The notes beneath the pieces were generated by a model, which had not been told where the DNA came from, did not search any database, and was given only the letters and a program-made list of their open reading frames with translations. DNA of 64,000 nucleotides, taken from assembly GCA_030407085.1 (NCBI GenBank), contig CM059586.1:19362001-19426000 (forward strand), read 5' to 3'. The position numbers and the translations under genes are program-made. Source of the DNA: Trichopria drosophilae (lineage: Eukaryota > Arthropoda > Insecta > Hymenoptera > Diapriidae). Shown piece after piece: positions 45,501-59,600 of the stretch. Numbering within the stretch: the first letter of the stretch is position 1; each line of letters starts with the position of its first letter.

Positions 45501-48500
45501 CTACTTATCCTGAAATTGTCTAAAAATATAATTCTGCAAATACTGAACTCTACAATTTAGCAATACTGCAGACTCTTGAAGATGTTTCCTGAAGCGTCCA
45601 TTAAAACATGTTATGTAATAAATCTCTAAAAAGCACTTAAAGATAACTTTCTAATTTGTATGATATAATCACGATCCGTAGATTTGATGTCATCGACCAG
45701 AAATATTTTTTATTTCTTTCGTGTGTACGCTTTTTTCGGGACGGAAGTCAGTAATTTGAGGTTAAGATCATTTGACACCAATTTGATGGCACGTGTCGCA
45801 TAAAATAATCACTAGTTGCTTTGGTTCTTCTTTTTTATTTATGTACTGTTTTATAACTTGCATTTAAAATGAATCCATGAGAAATAAACACGGATACAAA
45901 TTTTCGTGGACCATTTCTAATGATCATTTTGGGAAAGACTAGTAGAATGGAAAATATTTCTGATAAATATGACTCGATTTGTTGTAATTTTTACTATCTG
46001 CATAATAAAAATTCCAAGAACTTGTCGTAATTTTTATGACAAATATTAGCAATTTTTCTTAGTCTGCAATTCTATCTGAACATTGCCATCTGGGATGGTC
46101 AACTTTCCAAGAAAATTTGTTTTTGCTTTTTGAGTAGTTAATTACGATCCCATCATCAGATTCTCAAACGGCTGACACAACAATGAAAATAAATGTGTGC
46201 ATCCTTAAAAAATATTGAAATGTAATTCGAATGTTTAAATTAAAAGAAAATGTTGAAGAAAGTGTTGCGATCTCGAAGTTTCTTATAGAATTTTGAAGAT
46301 ATGGAAATTATGTGAAGAGATGTTTTATAGATTAGTAAAAAGCGTTAGTTGCATCAATTCAAATCCAAAAAAAGTATCGACTAACCGCAGATTAGATTTA
46401 TCAATAAAAACAATACAGGGTAGCAATTATAAAAACGTGTTTTATCGGAGATACTCAATCAAAATATGGGTAACAACGTATTATTAACTTTTCGTCATCT
46501 TTGACGTACAAACCATCAACAGATACCAGCTTCAGACAATTCTACATCCAGAAACATTAAAAATTTGTATACTAGTCAACTCGTTTAAAAGTATGACTCA
46601 TATCCTGAGTTCTAAATTGATATAAATTGATGAGTACCTATTTGATAATGAATAAATGTCATTTGACGTGACTTAATATTTAACATCAACTCCTAATGAT
46701 GCGAATCCAGTCGCCATATTACAATCGTTTTGCGTTAGCAATGCAAATGATAGGTTTATCGAATGGACGCAGGTTTAGCATTTTTTTTTGTAGAAAATGC
46801 GCGAAGGCGTTGAAGAAATAAAATCATCTCCTTTGAATTCTTGATGCGCTATGACGTCAACGATCACAATCTCCGTAGTCACATAACTCCAAGCTGTCAA
46901 AGGCAGTTTTAATATTTCTTTGTGGCTGTTCTTTTTTTGTCCTGTTGGTACATATTAAGTTTTGACCGAGTACTGGGAGCGTACACAAATGCTATTTATG
47001 AACCGAGTACCATCCCGTCGACTTCCCTTTTCTTAAAATGGCGTCATTACGAGGTCTACCAATTTGTCTCGTAACTGGCCAGAGGTTAATTTGATTGGCA
47101 AGGTTACATATGGGGATTGATCGACTTTTTCATTTCATCTCTCTTTCTTTTTCGATTCCTCATTCTATCTCGTGCACTTAATAATCGGTTCAGCATAATT
47201 GGGAATAATGAACCACCGACAACGAAACCAGGACATTATTGAATACCTCGATATATATCGGCAGTGTTTTACGGGATCGTTATTCGCTCTCTTGATTTTG
47301 AATACTTATTGGATCAAAGATCTAGGGGAACGGAATTGCAGCGATATGGTAATCAGCATTCTGAATCATTGAGGAAAATCGGAGCCTTTTTACGGTGCAC
47401 AAAGCGGTGAAACCGTGCAAGAAAAGTACGTGGGAATGACGGGTGCGTGAGAATCCAGTACCGGAAAACCATTAATGAAATAGGAAAATTGTAACTGCAT
47501 GTTTAACACGAAAAATTCGCTATTTTTATAGTCCCCAGAGGAATTTAAATTGGGACCATTCGTATGTAGAGCGAGAAAAGTTTAATTGTTGAAAATATTA
47601 TTGTCAACATTTCTGTCCGGAAGCTTTTTCACATAGTCTTGAAGGTTGTCATGAATTCCGATATGTAGAGTGCACGGATTTACCCTATCATTAAAGTGAC
47701 ATTTTTATTTTATTCTAAGCTTAGAATTCTCTTATTGTTTCGCAAACAGCAAATTCGTCATAGACGAATAATGTAAACAATTCTTAGCTGTAACCGTGGA
47801 GCAAGTGGGTATTCAAGACAATTCCCACCGTACATGATGTCGGTTGTCGACATTGCGTCCGTCATCGTGACAAACAATTTTATGATGAATAATAACCTCT
47901 CAGAAAAATGGTATATTCAGACTTACTGATGCTATTTCATACGAATTTCCATAGGAATTATAGAAAAATAGGAAATATTAAGTATAAGCCGGCTTTTAAT
48001 TACTATTTTATATAATCTACTCAATCATTTTTGCAAGGTTTAGAAAAATACAATTCGTTGCATGAATTTCAATGCCAAAATCGTTTCTATCGCGATTTCT
48101 ACATAACTGTACTTTTTTCTTATTTATTTCCAAAATTTACAAGAAATCCTCGAATTGTACTTCGATAAACTGCCATGAGAGTTCAGGAGAAATCATTTTT
48201 TAATGTCCTTGACTTCAGACAATTAATCTTTGTAATCATTTTTTTATCTCCATCATATAATTAGAATGTTATTAATTTGAAGACCCTCTGTAAATGTCTA
48301 CCCTACTTCCTTATTCATTTTCTTTTTATATTGTCGCTTTTAGAAATACCCTCTAACTTAGGTGCTCTTCTTCAGGTGTTCACAGACTAAAAAAATATTA
48401 AATTAATAGAAGAAAAGGGTGTAACAAGTTAATAATATGCAGAGCCACAAAATGCTGTTTTTACCGAAAACATTAACAAAATGATGCAGTGAATGTAGAT

Positions 48501-51500
48501 TATTTCTTTTCGAGTACTATTAAAAATAGCATTCATAATATCACCTTCTGAAACTTATCTTCGTTAGACTAATTTTCCACTGTCGTAATATCTGATATTA
48601 CTACGATATCAAAATCATGTAAGATAACATTTTTCGGACAAAGATCATCAATTGAAACAGTAAATTCCCCTAACCCGATAATATGTTTAGTCAAAGCACT
48701 CGATTATCTAATGGAAACCAACTAAACGATACATAAAAAATCTTAAAATTAATTAATACACATTTCCGTTTGTTTCTTTAGAATCCGCGAAACAAATAAA
48801 AATGAAGTTTCTAATTTAGTTTTCCAGTTTCACAATAATGATCTATTGTACAGTGATCTGAAAACTTTAATAAATTTGCTGTGAAGGTTCACACGTGTAC
48901 ATTGAGTCAACACCCTGAATGGAATAAGTCTGTTATTACCTCATCGGACAAGATGTCTGCTTAAAAGTGAAAGCTAGTGCAATACCCCAATAGCTATTGT
49001 TGTTAATCCCTGTAGACTAAGAGATTTCACAATTAAAGGCCCAATAATAGAACCAGTTTAGGTAAATTTTTTCTACATTTCTTGTTTAAATTAGTTTTGT
49101 GTATTTAATAACTGCGAAACTTATTTTTTTAATAAACAATTTGATAAATAGTATTTTTGAAACTTATTAAAGTTTATTACAATATTTTCAATGATAACTA
49201 ACATATTTAATTATCATGTTCTACTTTCTAGGATGAATAACTTCTTCCTTTGATCGATTGCGAATCAACAATTATTTATCAATCGCTATTCTATTATTTT
49301 AAGATTCCACGATAATGAAAATCTTTTGAGGTTATGATGCTGATCGTCGAGTAAATCCCATTATCGGACAGGATCTGAGATTCTAAGCATAGTCGAGACA
49401 CGACGTAAGCAATGCAGAATCCGTCTTAATGCGACGACGGATACATTGATTGAGAAATTGTGTGATTCGCATGTATAATTATATGTAATTGTTTTGAACG
49501 TCGAGAAGACCTAAAAACCTATTCTTTTTTGCATTCACGAGATATGGACTACTTACATATTCTTAAGTCTTCCTACGAAATTGTGAAATTCTATAATGTG
49601 GTAAAAATCTAAATATTAAGTCGATTTTCTTTTGAAAGTCACATTCTGCATTTATAGTCTCAAATTTTTTTTTAGTTTAGTGTTAGGCATTGAAAAGAAT
49701 TTTTCCAAATTTGACTACCCGAAAGTAGTTAAAGCAGTACAAATTTATTTGGAGGGATTGTAAATCTAAAGTAACAGCGTAAAGTGTAATAAAATGTCAA
49801 GATTTAATTGTATATTTAGAATAAAATCTCACCATTCAGATTTATATGACTAAAAAAGTTCTCTTCGCTACTTTAGGCTCAACTAAAATACCTGAAATTA
49901 TCAGAACGCAACGAGTAATAGCTAAAAAAATAAGGTATAGGTTTAGTGTAAACTTTACGTATAAAAGTAATGAATTTTCAATAAAGAAATCTATAAACGA
50001 GAAATCCACAGAAGCTAAAAAAAAATCCGTATATGAAATGTATCGTAAATGTGCAGTTATACCGCCTGAAATTGAGTGTAAATTATCCTCCGGGAAAAGT
50101 GAAAGTTAAATTTTAAGGTCAACTTTTAGTTCTCGATAACTATAATTTTCTAACAAAGAATAAATAAAAACCCTGATTTTTTTATGATTAAATCAACCTC
50201 GGATCTTTTTCGTCAAATGCCAATAGCTGACCTTAAATTCTTGCTACTGTGACCCTGATAATGAAAGATGACTTGAAGATGTCTCAATTCTTTTTCTAAA
50301 TAATAGGTTAAATTTAATGGATATGTTTACGTGCATTTAGCAAAAATGTTTAGCCATGAATTTAACGTTCGTGAAAAGGGAAATTTTCTTTAAGCAGTGT
50401 TTTTGTGTTGTGTTCGGAAAAAATAGCATGAAAAAGATGAAATGTTCTTTATAAATGCACAATTAGAGATGATATATTATTTTTAAGAAAAAAAAACGTT
50501 TAAAAGATTCGTAAATAAGTTGGAAGAAGAAAATTATTCGGTTTTTTATACCGAACGATTCAGTAAGACTCATTACGGATATGTTATTGCTAGTTGCTTA
50601 GATCTAAAATATCTAATGGGTATCCTTATATGCAAATAAGTAATGTTTCATCGAGTTTGTCAATGTACGAACACATTCTAAATTTCTGAATAAATGGAGA
50701 TTGTATACAAAAAGAAATATTTTTTCGAGCACAATTAGTGGATAGTGTTTTTAATATCAATTACTCGTTTAAAATTTAAGTGTAATTTTATGATCTTCGA
50801 AAATAGACATCAACTGTTTGCAAGTTAAAACATCATGTAATGATAACGTTGTTTCTGTGAGATAATAAAATATCATAAACATAATTTTTGGCAATTTTAA
50901 CCAAATTATTTTAAAATATTCTGAAACTCCTTGCTAGGTTTATTAATACATCGGAGTAAAGAATATCTAAAACATAGAATAACAGAGCTTAATCACTCTA
51001 TAACATTATCCTCACATTAACCGAACAATTTAAAGGTTAATAACTTCACATTGTAAAGTGTAAATTAAATGTAGATATATATATTAGTAATTGTAGAAAT
51101 CACTACCATTTTAAAACTAGATTAACATTCTATTACAATTAGCGCAACTTCTTCATTCTAAGCTTGCTTTATTGGTCCACCTTGAATTATACGAAGACTA
51201 AATATTTATATACATGTACAACCACTTGCGGCTGTGCATGCGAACTTTAGCGCCATCTATCAGAAAAAATAATAGCACCTGTCGATCAGTCGACACGCCT
51301 GCGAATAATTAAATATATTTTACTTGATTCTGGACATATTTACTTACCAATTTATTAAGGAGATATATGATTCATATTTTAAATATTCGTTAATAATTAT
51401 ATTAAAAATTCTATGAGGGATACAGAAATAATAATGTACATGGATACGTGGAATAAATGGTTCTTTTAACGAATGACTTTTCGTGTCGCATTTACTTAAA

Positions 51501-54500
51501 TGCCGGTTAGAAAAGCAGATAATCAGTTCGGATCGAATTTCCCAATTAATGTCAGTCAAGCGTTTTATTTTTTGCCAGTAAGAAAATAAACGGTTATCTG
51601 AGATACTACTCATCATTTCATGAATGACAAGTTTTGCCAATATTTCATACATTATCACCTACTTCTTTTCTACTTTTACAACTTGTTATGTTTCTAAAAA
51701 ACCATATCCAATGAAAGATGAAGTAAGTTAGGATAGAAAACATATTTAAGGGATTTTCATATCTCTCCAAATCATCTGCAGATATTCAAAAACTTAAAAG
51801 ATATATTTTTAAGTACATAAATAAAATTTTTACTTCGTATATTATTTCGCTGTCAAATTTTCAAAATTTATTTTGCAAAATTTTATCTTCCAACTTTAAA
51901 TGCTGACAAAAAGTGTAACAAATTTGTCTGGGCATTGTCGATCTTTTTTATAAATACTGCAATTGAAGACCTGTAAAATGAAAATTTTCCATTTTTCTCC
52001 TGTTTTTTTTTACTCCGGAATTCTTTTTAAAAAAGCCGAGTGTTGTATCGAAGATATAAAGAATACATTTGTTAAACAACAATTTTTTTGTTTTTATTAA
52101 ACAAATTCACCCTAAAGACGTCATTTCGGTTGGATGGAATTGGAAGTTATTTTAATGTCGTCCAAATCATTATAACAGTTTTGTGAAGTTTGTACTATTC
52201 TATTGTTATATTCTATTTTATTTATTGACTCTTCTCAATTAAATCTGTGGATTTCTTCAGGTATTCGCCTATTAAAAAATCTATTTTCGAAATTATTTGT
52301 CCAGTAGTTATTCAGTCTGTGACAGTTTCTGTATATGCTGTTGGTTTTTAGAAGTTCTGTTTTTTACGTTCTTTTGGCGTCTCCAACATGCTGAATTTAA
52401 AAATGGATTTAAAGTAACCTGGGAGTAAAAACGAATTAATTTTTTGTTAGCTGGTAAAAACGGAATAACTTAGGCACTGCATGCTGAATGGAATAATGTA
52501 TTATAAAGGAAAAATGAAATTTATGTCACTTTTGTTGACGCAGTAATATCGAATAAAAATAGGTTAAATAGTCTAATTTTGGGTATAACAAAAACTTATC
52601 ATTTGCACGATAAACGTGGATTATAAAGAGCCACCCAAAAATTCGCTTATTTTCTGGGCCCCAAGTTTGTGGTCAGAATATATTCAAAAGAAAGTTTATG
52701 ATTCCAGAATATTCGTGTTAAACTTCTGACTGAATGTGCATCTTAATCTTCAGGTTAGGACCGGGCCCAAAAAACAGTTTAATTATGGTCGATTATTAGG
52801 GTTGCTCTTTAAACCGATTTTTAGACAAAATTCTACCTACATACCTAGTTTTGTTTCTAACTACTTTTCACTAGCGTGTCAATTACATTATATGCAATAG
52901 GTTGTACTGATGTTGCATTATATGCAATATGTTGTATTGATGTTGCGTATTATATGTTACTTAATTTTGTACATAACTGCGGAATTAATTGTACACGGAA
53001 AAATGGTTAGTTACACCAACTATATAGATATAGTAAGGACAAAAATAGTACATGCAAAAAAAAAACATAGTAAACCCAATAAACGAATGTTTGGTACTGC
53101 TAGTAGTTTTAAGTAGTTACACCGACTATCGAAATTTATAAAATCTGCTTCTTACTACGTTTTGCAGTTAACTACTTTTTCTAGTAATGTAACAGAGCTT
53201 TTAATCGATTCAGCGCCGATGGATGATACAAGAGCACGATGATTTTGTAATTAAATATTTCATATAGTTTATTATGTATTTCGGGTCGACTACTACGATA
53301 AAAAAGTTTGTCACTCAGTTATATTTTGGTTGCCATCTATTAATTTATGCTCTAAAGACGTGATTTATTTTGAGTGTTTTTACTTTATTTTGCAAAGTAC
53401 GAATTTGAAGAAAAATTGATGGTATGAAAAAATAGATCGGTGGATTAGGTTAGTTTATAAAAACTATAACTTGTACATTTTTAATGTGGAATTAAGAAGT
53501 TTTAGTATATAACCTTATTTTACATCATTTAAATCCGTATTAATGCATATCTTTGTGATACCTTGCACGAATTAAAAAAATTTGTATTTTTCGTATGTTT
53601 TTGAAACTGCCACCAAACAATCTGACCTCCAGGGTCTATATGATATTCAAAAATCCACTTTGACCTCGTCCTACTAAACTTCTTTCTTCTCTGCAGCTGT
53701 AACAATGATCGCTACGCCAATCGGATGCACAAAGTTGAATGGTGATGGTTTAGCAGTGAATGTCCTTTATTATGAACATGTCCCTCGTTTAGAAGCTTGT
53801 ACACCGTTTTAAGTATTCTGAAACTTTTGGAATGCTCACTGACAAAGGACAATCATTAGGTTGATTCAAGAATTTCTGGTTGTTGTTTTAGCTCCAAGAT
53901 TTGGTACAAATAATTTTATAAATTTCGAAGAGAAATGTTATAAATTAATATTTTAATAAAAATGCACATATCAATAGTTTGAGATGTTCTTATTTAGTTT
54001 TGTATAAAACTAATGATAGTTTTTCAATATTTAATTTTTAACGCGTATTTTTACCACCTGAAGTTTTGAAATAGAAATTATGAAATAAATAAATCAGACC
54101 ATCTTTACATATTTAAAAAACATACGAAACCAAGTATTTAGTATACGATAGGAGGAGAATTAAATATTTATTAGCAGAGACACAATATCGTTACCGTTAG
54201 AAAAATGAAATTATTGTATTCAAGTTATCCGTACATGAGTTAAAACTGAATCATCTAATCTGAAGTTTTAAAATTTTTTACTATGGTCATAAAATCCAGT
54301 ATATTTTTCTTTGTTAGAAAATGTAAGAATCCACAATGACAAATGACTCTTTATGTTTTATTAATAAAAAATTATAAACGAAAAGTGGGTCATTAATTAA
54401 ATAACTAATAATTTTCGTAAGATTTTTTGAGATTCTCCCCTCTTCTTCTCCCGCAGGTATTTTTACGTATATATAAGTTCGAGAACAATTCTTATAAGTT

Positions 54501-54880
54501 TCGATTGTTGATTTTCCGGAATTTTCATCTTACCTTTAGTGTGTCAAAAATGTCGAAAATTCACTTTTCGAAAAAATAATTTTGTAAGATTTGGTATCCT
54601 TCTATCGAGGGCTAACAAAGATAGGAAATAAAACATCCAAGTTCATTTTTCGCCAAATTAATATTCTGTTAATATAATATTGTAGTTTTCACCGAAACTC
54701 TATTTCGGGGACGTTGAACATACAATTTTTTTTTATAATTAAGATGCCGCTCCCGATGTCAAGTATTAAGAATAATTACTCTTTAGAACAAACAATAAAT
54801 GTTAAAAAACCCTTCGTGAAAGTCAAGGTAAGTAAAAAAAACTCTGCAAATATCGATTTTTAAAAAACTAATGTTTTATT
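42568..54880. other. Long gene-free stretch, probably intronic or regulatory
   Basis: No exon is called over 12 kb. Higher-complexity, less AT-rich patches lie at about 44100-44480, 46690-46890 and 47040-47480; they lack open frames with signals and could be conserved regulatory DNA. A GATC-rich degenerate direct repeat (CACGGNCTGATCA at about 44858 and 45146) is present. An 87-codon plus frame at 49846-50109 is Lys/Ser-rich with no recognised domain. A good acceptor (TTCTTCTCTGCAG, ending 53697) precedes a 35-codon frame starting MIATPIGCTK at 53706; not called. The GCGCCATCTATCAG motif is at 51250. Confidence 0.4.
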
Positions 54881-55970
54881 AACATTTTGTGATAGACTAA
54901 TAAAATACAGTCTTTCGCTCGCTGATTATAAATCGGTTGTCAGTTTTTTTAAATTCAAAATATTCAAACCAATAAACCTTGTTTAACTTAAAAAAAAATC
55001 GCCGCCATATTGGATTCTCCCTTTTGAATTTCGAAAAACTTACACCGGATTTATAATCCGAAATCTTAAAAATATAAAAAATAAAAGTAGCTAGAAATGA
55101 CGAAAGCATTTTTTAATGTCAATGTATATGTAACAAAAACAAAACTAATAAAATGATTAAAATGTCTATATGATTGATAATTTCAGTACATTGAAAATGC
55201 AAAAAAGAGCAGAACCCTTCGCATAAATTGCAAAATATGACCGAAATATTTCGTCCTATTTGATATTTTAACAATATCGAAAAATCGAGTATCGAAAATT
55301 TACTATATGTTCATCACATGCACCCTCCCTAAAAATTTAGATTGCTAGAACGTTTTATAACTTGTCGAATTCCAAGAAGAGGGATTTCAAAATTGTAAAT
55401 GGTGGATTCACAATTGCGATATTAAATAAAAAAATTAGTAGAATGTTGAATTTCTGAATATTTTTTAAAAGTAACTAGTAATTTTGATTGCATAAATCAG
55501 CTCACTTTTGATCATGAATCATTTGTTAAATTTGTTGTTACATTGTTACGTTTTCAAAAATCAAAATGACGTCTGAAACATTTTGGAACCATCTTGACAA
55601 ACTTATCCGTTCTTAATAAAAACGCATGAAACTGACTAACTGGAAAATTACGGATAAATTACGAATCTAACATCGTCATGTTATCATTCAAAATGGCGGC
55701 TTAAATATGTCGGACAATTCGATTTGATAAGTTAAAAAATATGCGCAGCAGACGATTTATGTTATTTGTTTGGTAACTAAGAAGATGAATATGAAAAATG
55801 CAAAATGACAAAGAGAACATGGCGGACTCACTTTTATATTTAGACTGCATAAAAAGTCATAAAATTGAATATTTATTATGGCGAATGTATTGGTCAAAAT
55901 GTGTCCGCTATATTTTGAGCCACCATTGTGAATTGTGAAATTCAGAATCCAAATAAACCCTTATGAATGC
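54881..55970. repeat. Cluster of decayed copies of the dispersed GCCATNTTGG repeat
   Basis: GCCGCCATATTGGATTCTCC at about 54999, a GATTATAAATCGGTTGTCAG stretch at about 54922, and AAAATGGCGG, ACATGGCGGAC and GAGCCACCATTGTGAATT at 55690-55940 match the family described at 1-720, in both orientations. The minus-strand frame 54897-55109 derives from it. Confidence 0.6.
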
Positions 55971-56282
55971 AAAAATAATTTTTAGTTACTTTATAAAACG
56001 AGAAATTCAGAAAAATCAATTATTCTAGAAAGTTTTTCAGCCATTATCTTGCCTAGACCTAACCTACCCGAACTGAACCACAGTTTTTTATTTTGAAATT
56101 TAAGATTCTTTGGAATGAAAAAAATACATTTTTCTACTTTTCGGTGGCCATATTGAAAAATTTGTTGGTCATACAATAAAATAAACGCAGATTTGAAAAT
56201 CGCCCATTGCAAAACCTAACCTAACTTTTTTTTATTTCATTTTTTCGTTTTTCGAATTCTTCATAATAACGTGAAATTGCAG

Positions 56283-56349
56283 TTGTATCTAGTGCAAAAT
56301 TCCGAAATGGCAATCAAGGCGCCTCGTATGCAGATTCAGGATCCGCCAG
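56283..56349 (+). CDS. Possible short exon, low confidence
   Basis: Flanked by GAAATTGCAG (acceptor, AG at 56281-56282) and GCCAG|GTAATT (donor at 56350). One frame is open (LYLVQNSEMAIKAPRMQIQDPP) and a second is too. It starts the GC-rich island. No protein family recognised, and its phase does not continue the exon at 34490-34612 without a stop, so it may be accidental. Confidence 0.22.
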
Positions 56350-56440
56350 GTAATTGCGATTATTAACTGCGAAGCGATGCGATGCGTAGCGGTCACTCGT
56401 TCGACTTTGGTTTGGTGCGGAGGAACGGCGGCGGCACGGC

Positions 56441-56613
56441 TCAGTGGCGATAATAGTCGGAGTCGGATATTCAGTTCGCGCACAACCGTCGTGTAGAATG
56501 CAGCAGCTCGTCTGGGCTCCGATTACTTGCTCGATCCTCCGGAAAATAAACGAATCCACGTGAGAATAGTTCTTTGCCAATCCACCGAGACAGACGCGCG
56601 GGAATTTATCCAG
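56441..56613 (+). promoter_or_regulatory. GC-rich candidate alternative promoter and first exon
   Basis: A GC-rich island (about 56320-56780) begins its likely transcribed part at TCAGTGGCGATA (56441-56452), the same 12-mer found in the island at 32624-32635; a further initiator-like TTCAGTT follows at about 56470. A donor, ATCCAG|GTACGA, has its junction after 56613. Between them is a 21-codon upstream ORF (56498-56563). The parallels with 32520-33427 suggest an alternative first exon of the same plus-strand gene, or the start of another gene. Antisense open frames here (56289-56810) are GC by-products. Confidence 0.45.
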
Positions 56614-59600
56614 GTACGAAAACCTGTATTGCGAGTGCGGCTTTCCGAATTCTGCTCGATTTCACCATAACTAGGACGAAAGGAAGAAAGTTTTACCTGC
56701 CGGCACGATATCTCGCCTTGGGATCGATTTCGTACTTCGCGAGACCTCAACGTCCTTCGTTGATCGATAATGGGTAATGAAAAATATGCACTACATACAA
56801 GGATCAACATATTTTTATCAAAACGGTGTAAAAATGACTCTAAATATGGTGTATTTAGAGGAACCGGCGTTTAACCTAACTAAATTTCCGGTGGATCAAT
56901 AATGGCTGTCATAAGGTGCGAAAAAAATTGAATGAAGTGATGGAACAAAAGTTTTTTTTTGTGGACTCAAAAATAACCCTCTACAGGTGTCAAATCATGT
57001 GTCATATTCCCAATCTTCCATTTCCCAATCGTGAATTTTGAAGTTGAGAACATAGGTAAAAGTTTCCGGAAATGCTACCCCATGGAGTGACATATCTGGA
57101 GGTTACCTTCTTGAAAAACAAAACCAGTTTCTGGCCAGTTTTTCTGGACCCCATTGTTTACACAAAAACAACCAGAAACTGGTAATATTTCCTATCAGGA
57201 CATAAATGGTATGTTACGCTTTTTGTACTATTTCTAACTTTCGGATCACATATACGAACACATCTCACCCGAAATTTCAAGTAGTGTTTTGTTTTTTGAA
57301 ATTCTTTTGTTTTGCGCACCTCCGGTTGTGTTGAAGGAAACTACAATTCGGTGTTTGATTAAGATTCTTCCGTCAGGATCAGTGTTTATTAGTGAACTAA
57401 AAGTTGACCATCAAACAATTTTCAACTGAAGAACCCAAGACAACAAACAGCAACTTTGAGTTTCAGATGGTTGGTTATCATATTGGAAACAACATTTAGA
57501 GAAATGAAACTGTTTCATGGAACAGAAAAGGTCACCTGATGCTTAGATGTTTGTTGTTTTGAAAGAATCCGTGTTTATTGTGTTTGGAAACACCAAACAT
57601 TGTCAACATAGTGATTTGTGTCATTAACCTAAAAATGACGTTTGCAGTAAAACCGTTCCTTCGGGAAACTTCATGTGTAGTGATTTCAGTTTTGATTCAA
57701 AATGATGTTGGTTTGTGTTTAATTCCTCAACGTCAGCAACATCAAAGCCTATTGACAAGATCTGCAAATACCACAGAATTGAGAAGCACTTATTAATTCG
57801 AAATAAAAACAATAAACACTAATCTCTTTGTTTCTATAAACAAAACAAATTTATTTCAATATGTCTTGTCTTCCACAAACAGACAGATAGGTTACTCCAT
57901 CAACTCCATCCGTCGCGATTTAGTCACACATGGGTTCAGAAAAGTCGACGAAAAATAATATAAAAAAAAAACAAAAGACTCCATCAACTTAATTGTTGCC
58001 ACTGTGGATTTTCCTGGGTTCTTCTAGTACACTCGTCCAGTTTTTCCATTATAGATCATATTGAATGTGAACTCGTTTAGTGCTAACTATAGTCTTCGTG
58101 GAAACTTTGATATATGCTCAAAGTAAATACATTAATCATTTTCTATTCTTGACGCAATATTCGATACATTTTTCAAATTCCATTTGGCTATTGAACAACA
58201 TGTTCGTTTTTGTTTTGAAACCGTTTGTATTTTTCTTCGTGTCGGACTAAAGTATAAAGTAATTTGTTTACCAGTTCCTATTTTTAGAGGATGGTAGTTA
58301 TCAACTTGTCTTACAATTAGAAAACGTTTCAAAATATATTTATAAACTGGTTCGATTTAATACTTTATAAAATTGGATATTAATGAATATCGATTTATGA
58401 AATACTATTTCTAGCTATATTAAAAAATGTTATTGTATAAACCAAAAGGAATTAATGAAAAAAACAGAAATTTATTTCTAATCTCCCTTTTTCTTATAGA
58501 ATTAAGGGTTAATCAAAAGTGTCATATGGCATAAAAGAACAAATTATAAGAATTCGATCTGTTACTAAAAGAAATAAATTATTATCACCCTTAATTAATC
58601 CACATTTAACTACAAAAATATAATGTATAAACTAATAGTATCGATTAATGAGAAAATGCGTCTATAAAAAACTTCAATTAAAAGCTAATTTAACTAATCT
58701 TCGATATTAGTAATTATCATAGATTAGGTCTATAATTTATAGGATTAATTCTTATTTCATATTTAATCTCTTTCATTCTGAAGTGTTCAGTTTTAGTCAT
58801 TATTTTACGGCTTTTATTTTTGTGTAGCCTAAACCAAAATTAAACAATTCTTCCGCAGCGTTTCATAACTAGAACAAAAACAAAGAAATATTGATGTTAC
58901 GTAACAAGGACAGAACAGGATGTGTCGTTTTTAATTAATATCGCTATTTAGTATCGCTAAATCAGTATTATTAACCTCTTTTTAATTTTGGAGGGATTTG
59001 GAATTACGTAAAAGACACTTTTTATTAAAATTTTTATAAAACTGCTAAATTCACAAGAATGAATTCATAATAGATGCCTTTCTTATATGGTAAAACTGGA
59101 CTAATGAAATTTCCTGTGAAAAGAGCTAAGTTGAAAGTAGTCCAGTGAAAATCGCTAATGTGTATGCAGATTATTATACGAATCAAAAAACCTAAGTACA
59201 CGTTACGAGTTTATTCTTGGTGTATGATTTTTATTTAAAAATAATATGGAAAACAGCGAGAAATTATTGTCCAGTCCTATTCTAAATTATTCAAAGTTTA
59301 AGAAGATAATTTAGAACTTTTCGTATCGTCATTAGATTATTTTCATTCCTTCATTCTTTTAATTTCAAGACTACCTTTTATCGAGATCGATAAGCTTCTG
59401 ATAGATTTATTTTTACGATTTCACTATGATAAGTTGTGAAACTTTGAAACAAGTCTTGTTCAGAAATCATGATTTCTCTGTTTCAAAATTATAAATTTAT
59501 TACGTAATTTTTTTCTTTTAAATTTATCAAAAATTACATCATTGATATGATAGGAATTAGGGAAATTACTTTTCTTTTGAGATTTAGTTCATCTGAACTT

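Noticed and set aside
49846..50109. 87-codon Lys/Ser-rich open frame
   Set aside because: No recognised domain, AT-rich codons and no splice or promoter signals; mentioned only as part of the gene-free stretch.
51344..51658. 104-codon minus-strand frame
   Set aside because: No domain recognised and no start or splice context; could be a decayed element but unsupported.
56283..56349. Continuation of the 34490 exon into this short exon
   Set aside because: The phase-correct reading gives TAG within three codons.
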